Below, in pieces: positions 61,645 to 64,000 of a DNA stretch of 64,000 bases. The stretch lies in the NCBI GenBank assembly GCA_026413225.1, contig CM048553.1:144807190-144871189 (forward strand), read 5' to 3'. The translations under genes were made by a program, and so were the position numbers. The stretch comes from Otis tarda (Eukaryota > Chordata > Aves > Otidiformes > Otididae). The first letter of the stretch is position 1. Each line of letters starts with the position of its first letter. Under the pieces are notes generated by a model, which did no database searches, was not told where the DNA came from, and saw nothing but the letters and a program-made list of their open reading frames with translations.

Positions 61645-64000
61645 ACTGCACAGTATTTCATCTAAGCAAATTGCTACAGATCTCTCTATTGATTCCAACT
61701 CACAGATTTCACTAATCTTCTTAGAGAAGAAAACAGTTGACACATTTTTGTCAGGGTGAAATAAACAGAGTGTTATTTTAAGCAAAGAGTATATACATAT
61801 TTTTAAAACCTCTTGGCATGATGAAGAGTGGGACATCAGGGAAATAGAAGTGTCTGTTTTTTGTAAAATTCCTCTGGTTTCTACAGAGATCCTCTCTGAC
61901 CACAAAGGTTTACAAGGGAAAAGAAAGTATAAGGAATTCTCTCATAACTGCTTATGCCTCATAGACCTGAATTTTTTTTGTAAATATGTCCTAATTCCTA
62001 GTATAAGGTACAGTTTTTTCTTTTTTCTCTAGCAGTGGAAGGACTTACTTTGTTATAAAGTGAAACACGAATTTGGCTAAAAATAAGTAGAAATACTTAG
62101 GACTCAGAGATTTTGCTTTTGCCCCAGATGCAGTATCCAAATTTGTAGAGTACCTGACTGTTACCATGTTTACCTGAAATTTTTGCTGCTCTGTGGTTAC
62201 AAAACTGTTGAAAAACTGGATTATAACTTTTTTTTAACTTCTTTTGGATGGGGATTTTAGAGCAGTGGTATTGCTTTTCTAATGTAAATTTCTTTGTACC
62301 TTTTCCTTAAGCAAGTCTGGTCTTTATCCTTGCCTTTCTATACCCTTCCTTCTTCAGTTTTACCACTCTCTCAAACCTTTTAGGAGGTGACGGACTGTAT
62401 GTTCAGTTTTACATGTGAGGATGCATAAAATTCAAGATGTTACAGTAGCTGCTCATTTCTTACAACAAGCAGAGAATGGTCAGATGTCTGCTCCAAATTA
62501 CATTTTTAATTATTTGAAGAAGACAAATCTCATACACTCTAACCATTACCACAGATATACCTTAGTGATAGCTTTGCCATCCAAATCTAAATATTCATTG
62601 TACTGTAATGCTCAGAACAAAATATAGAAAGATAAACCATTCTTGAGATAGTCAAAACACCTTAAGGGTCTAGGATTTTGAGGCCAAATTTCAGAATACA
62701 CTCTTCATTTAGAAGTGCCATTGTGATTTGGACTTAATGGTAAAATAGCATCTAAGTGTTTACCAAATCTTTTCCCTTTCTGAACTAGCCCTCTCCATAT
62801 GCTTATTTTTCACAGACAGGAGTCTATAAGCCCTGGAGGTGTAGGTAATTATAGTGCCAGAGCCGTTAGCAGATCTTCTGTGTTTGATGCATCTCCAAGG
62901 AAGTATTTGCAATCTGAAATGTAGAACCTGTTAATGTGGACTACCCAGACCTCACCTTCATTACCAAAGCCTGGACTGAATTTACAATCCTAGCAGTCAG
63001 CTAACTAGGAGTTCACTGTTCTAATAAAGTTGTGAGTGGTCACTGAAGTGAGAAACAGTAAGTATGCAGGTTTAAAGTACCATTTTTCATATAGACATAT
63101 GCACAAAACCTACACATGTGCCTGTCAGAGTATAACTACTCATGAAGAATGGACAAGTGTATGTCCAGTAGGTAACTTAAAACTTGTAGATCCATTAAAA
63201 AAATATTTTGAAATATTATTTTATTTAAAATAAAGTTTGTTCCATTGTTCTGGCTCTTCACATCCCCTTCACAGATCATGAGTGATTTTTACCCCCAAAA
63301 TTTGTGTACATTCATCTCCAGTGAACTATGACCAGACCTGATAATGATAACTGTACAAACCAACCTAAAACACTAGTCAAATTGAGTCTGTCAGAGATAG
63401 GTCTGCTGGGTATTAAATTTGAACAAGATTATGTTCTGGCAGCACAAATGGTCTAATAACAGCCTTGGCACAGCCACACACTCCCATCTTAATTTAACTT
63501 GTCAGGCTCATCATGAAGTGAACTGCATGCATTTTATTTTAATTTAGTGTATAGCATATAGAAAACAAGACCAATTCTACGTGAGAAATTAACAAAAGAA
63601 TGGGGTAAGGCAACAGCTCAGTCACATCATCACTCGGATTGAGACTGCAGCCTGCACATTTCCCAATCCACTGCTTGCAAAGACAGGCAATAAAAAGGAT
63701 CCAACTTATGATGACAGAAAAACCCAGGCTGGATTCTTCTCAAACAATTGCATTTGGTCAGGATTAATGCTCAAGTAACAAAAAAGGGCAATGAAATCTT
63801 ATTAAAATACGGATGTCCTACAGGCTTCTGTATGACTTCCGTAAGCTATGTCCATGTACTCCACAGAGATAATTTCAGTGGGTATATACCACTAGGTTTT
63901 ATTCACTACTCATTTTCTGACAGTAATGTCACGGAGACTTCATACTAACCTCTATGAATTATTTAACCACATAAAACAGGATTGATGTGCCGTAACGTGG

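Larger units (their letters stand above)
52813..64000. other. Long non-coding stretch with simple repeats
   Basis: No gene recognised. It holds an A-rich tract (55774-55809) and a hairpin (59395-59434). A TG/TA tract (61306-61370) and a purine tract with a G-quadruplex motif (61567-61644) lie close together. Paired opposite-strand frames at 61304-61759 and 61492-61905 (151 and 137 codons) cross the purine tract. Their composition reflects the repeat, not a protein. Confidence 0.5.

Noticed and set aside
61304..61905. 151- and 137-codon opposite-strand frames as genes
   Set aside because: Both cross the purine tract and a TG repeat. Their Arg/Lys/Glu/Gly or Ser/Leu/Phe/Pro runs come from the simple sequence.

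Overview
The window reads as nuclear DNA of a bird. The best evidence is at least seven fragments of CR1 LINEs. Several carry the typical avian CR1 3' end: a block related to GGTCCCTTCCAAC followed by ATTCTATG-type octamers. One clear example is at 19391-19848 (+), and another reads in reverse at 32341-33029. The DNA is AT-rich and poor in CpG, with many homopolymer runs. I cannot tell which bird order it comes from.

I found no convincing protein-coding exon, tRNA, rRNA, snRNA or CRISPR array. Open frames are short (at most about 150 codons) and often overlap on both strands. The only frames with recognisable protein similarity are retroelement remains. The window is therefore best described as a gene desert or the inside of a very long intron.

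Layout. 1-2040: no recognisable features. 2040-2515: old CR1 ORF2 piece (+). 4676-7836: a cluster of three CR1 3' ends (+, -, +). About 11095-11617: a probable solo endogenous-retrovirus LTR on the minus strand. It has a CCAAT box, a perfect CRE and two perfect heat-shock-element matches. 13840-14170: a local CpG cluster. 19391-19848: the best preserved CR1 tail. 24203-24302: a perfect 50-bp tandem duplication. 27580-27815, 36770-37195 and 39440-39860: three very old CR1/L3-like fragments, all minus. 32341-33029: CR1 (-). 40190-40790: an L2-like reverse-transcriptase C-terminal remnant (-). 42320-43542: the longest CR1 (+), with internal deletions. 52600-52812: an old MIR-like SINE (-). 59395-59434: a compact hairpin. 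61567-61644: a purine-rich tract containing a canonical G-quadruplex motif.

The elements do not form a working system. They are layers of insertions of different age: L2, MIR and L3-like first, avian CR1s later, plus one LTR. I found no clear undescribed biological system. The most testable lead is the LTR with paired heat-shock elements. Family assignments rest on recognising consensus sequence by eye and were not checked by alignment software.
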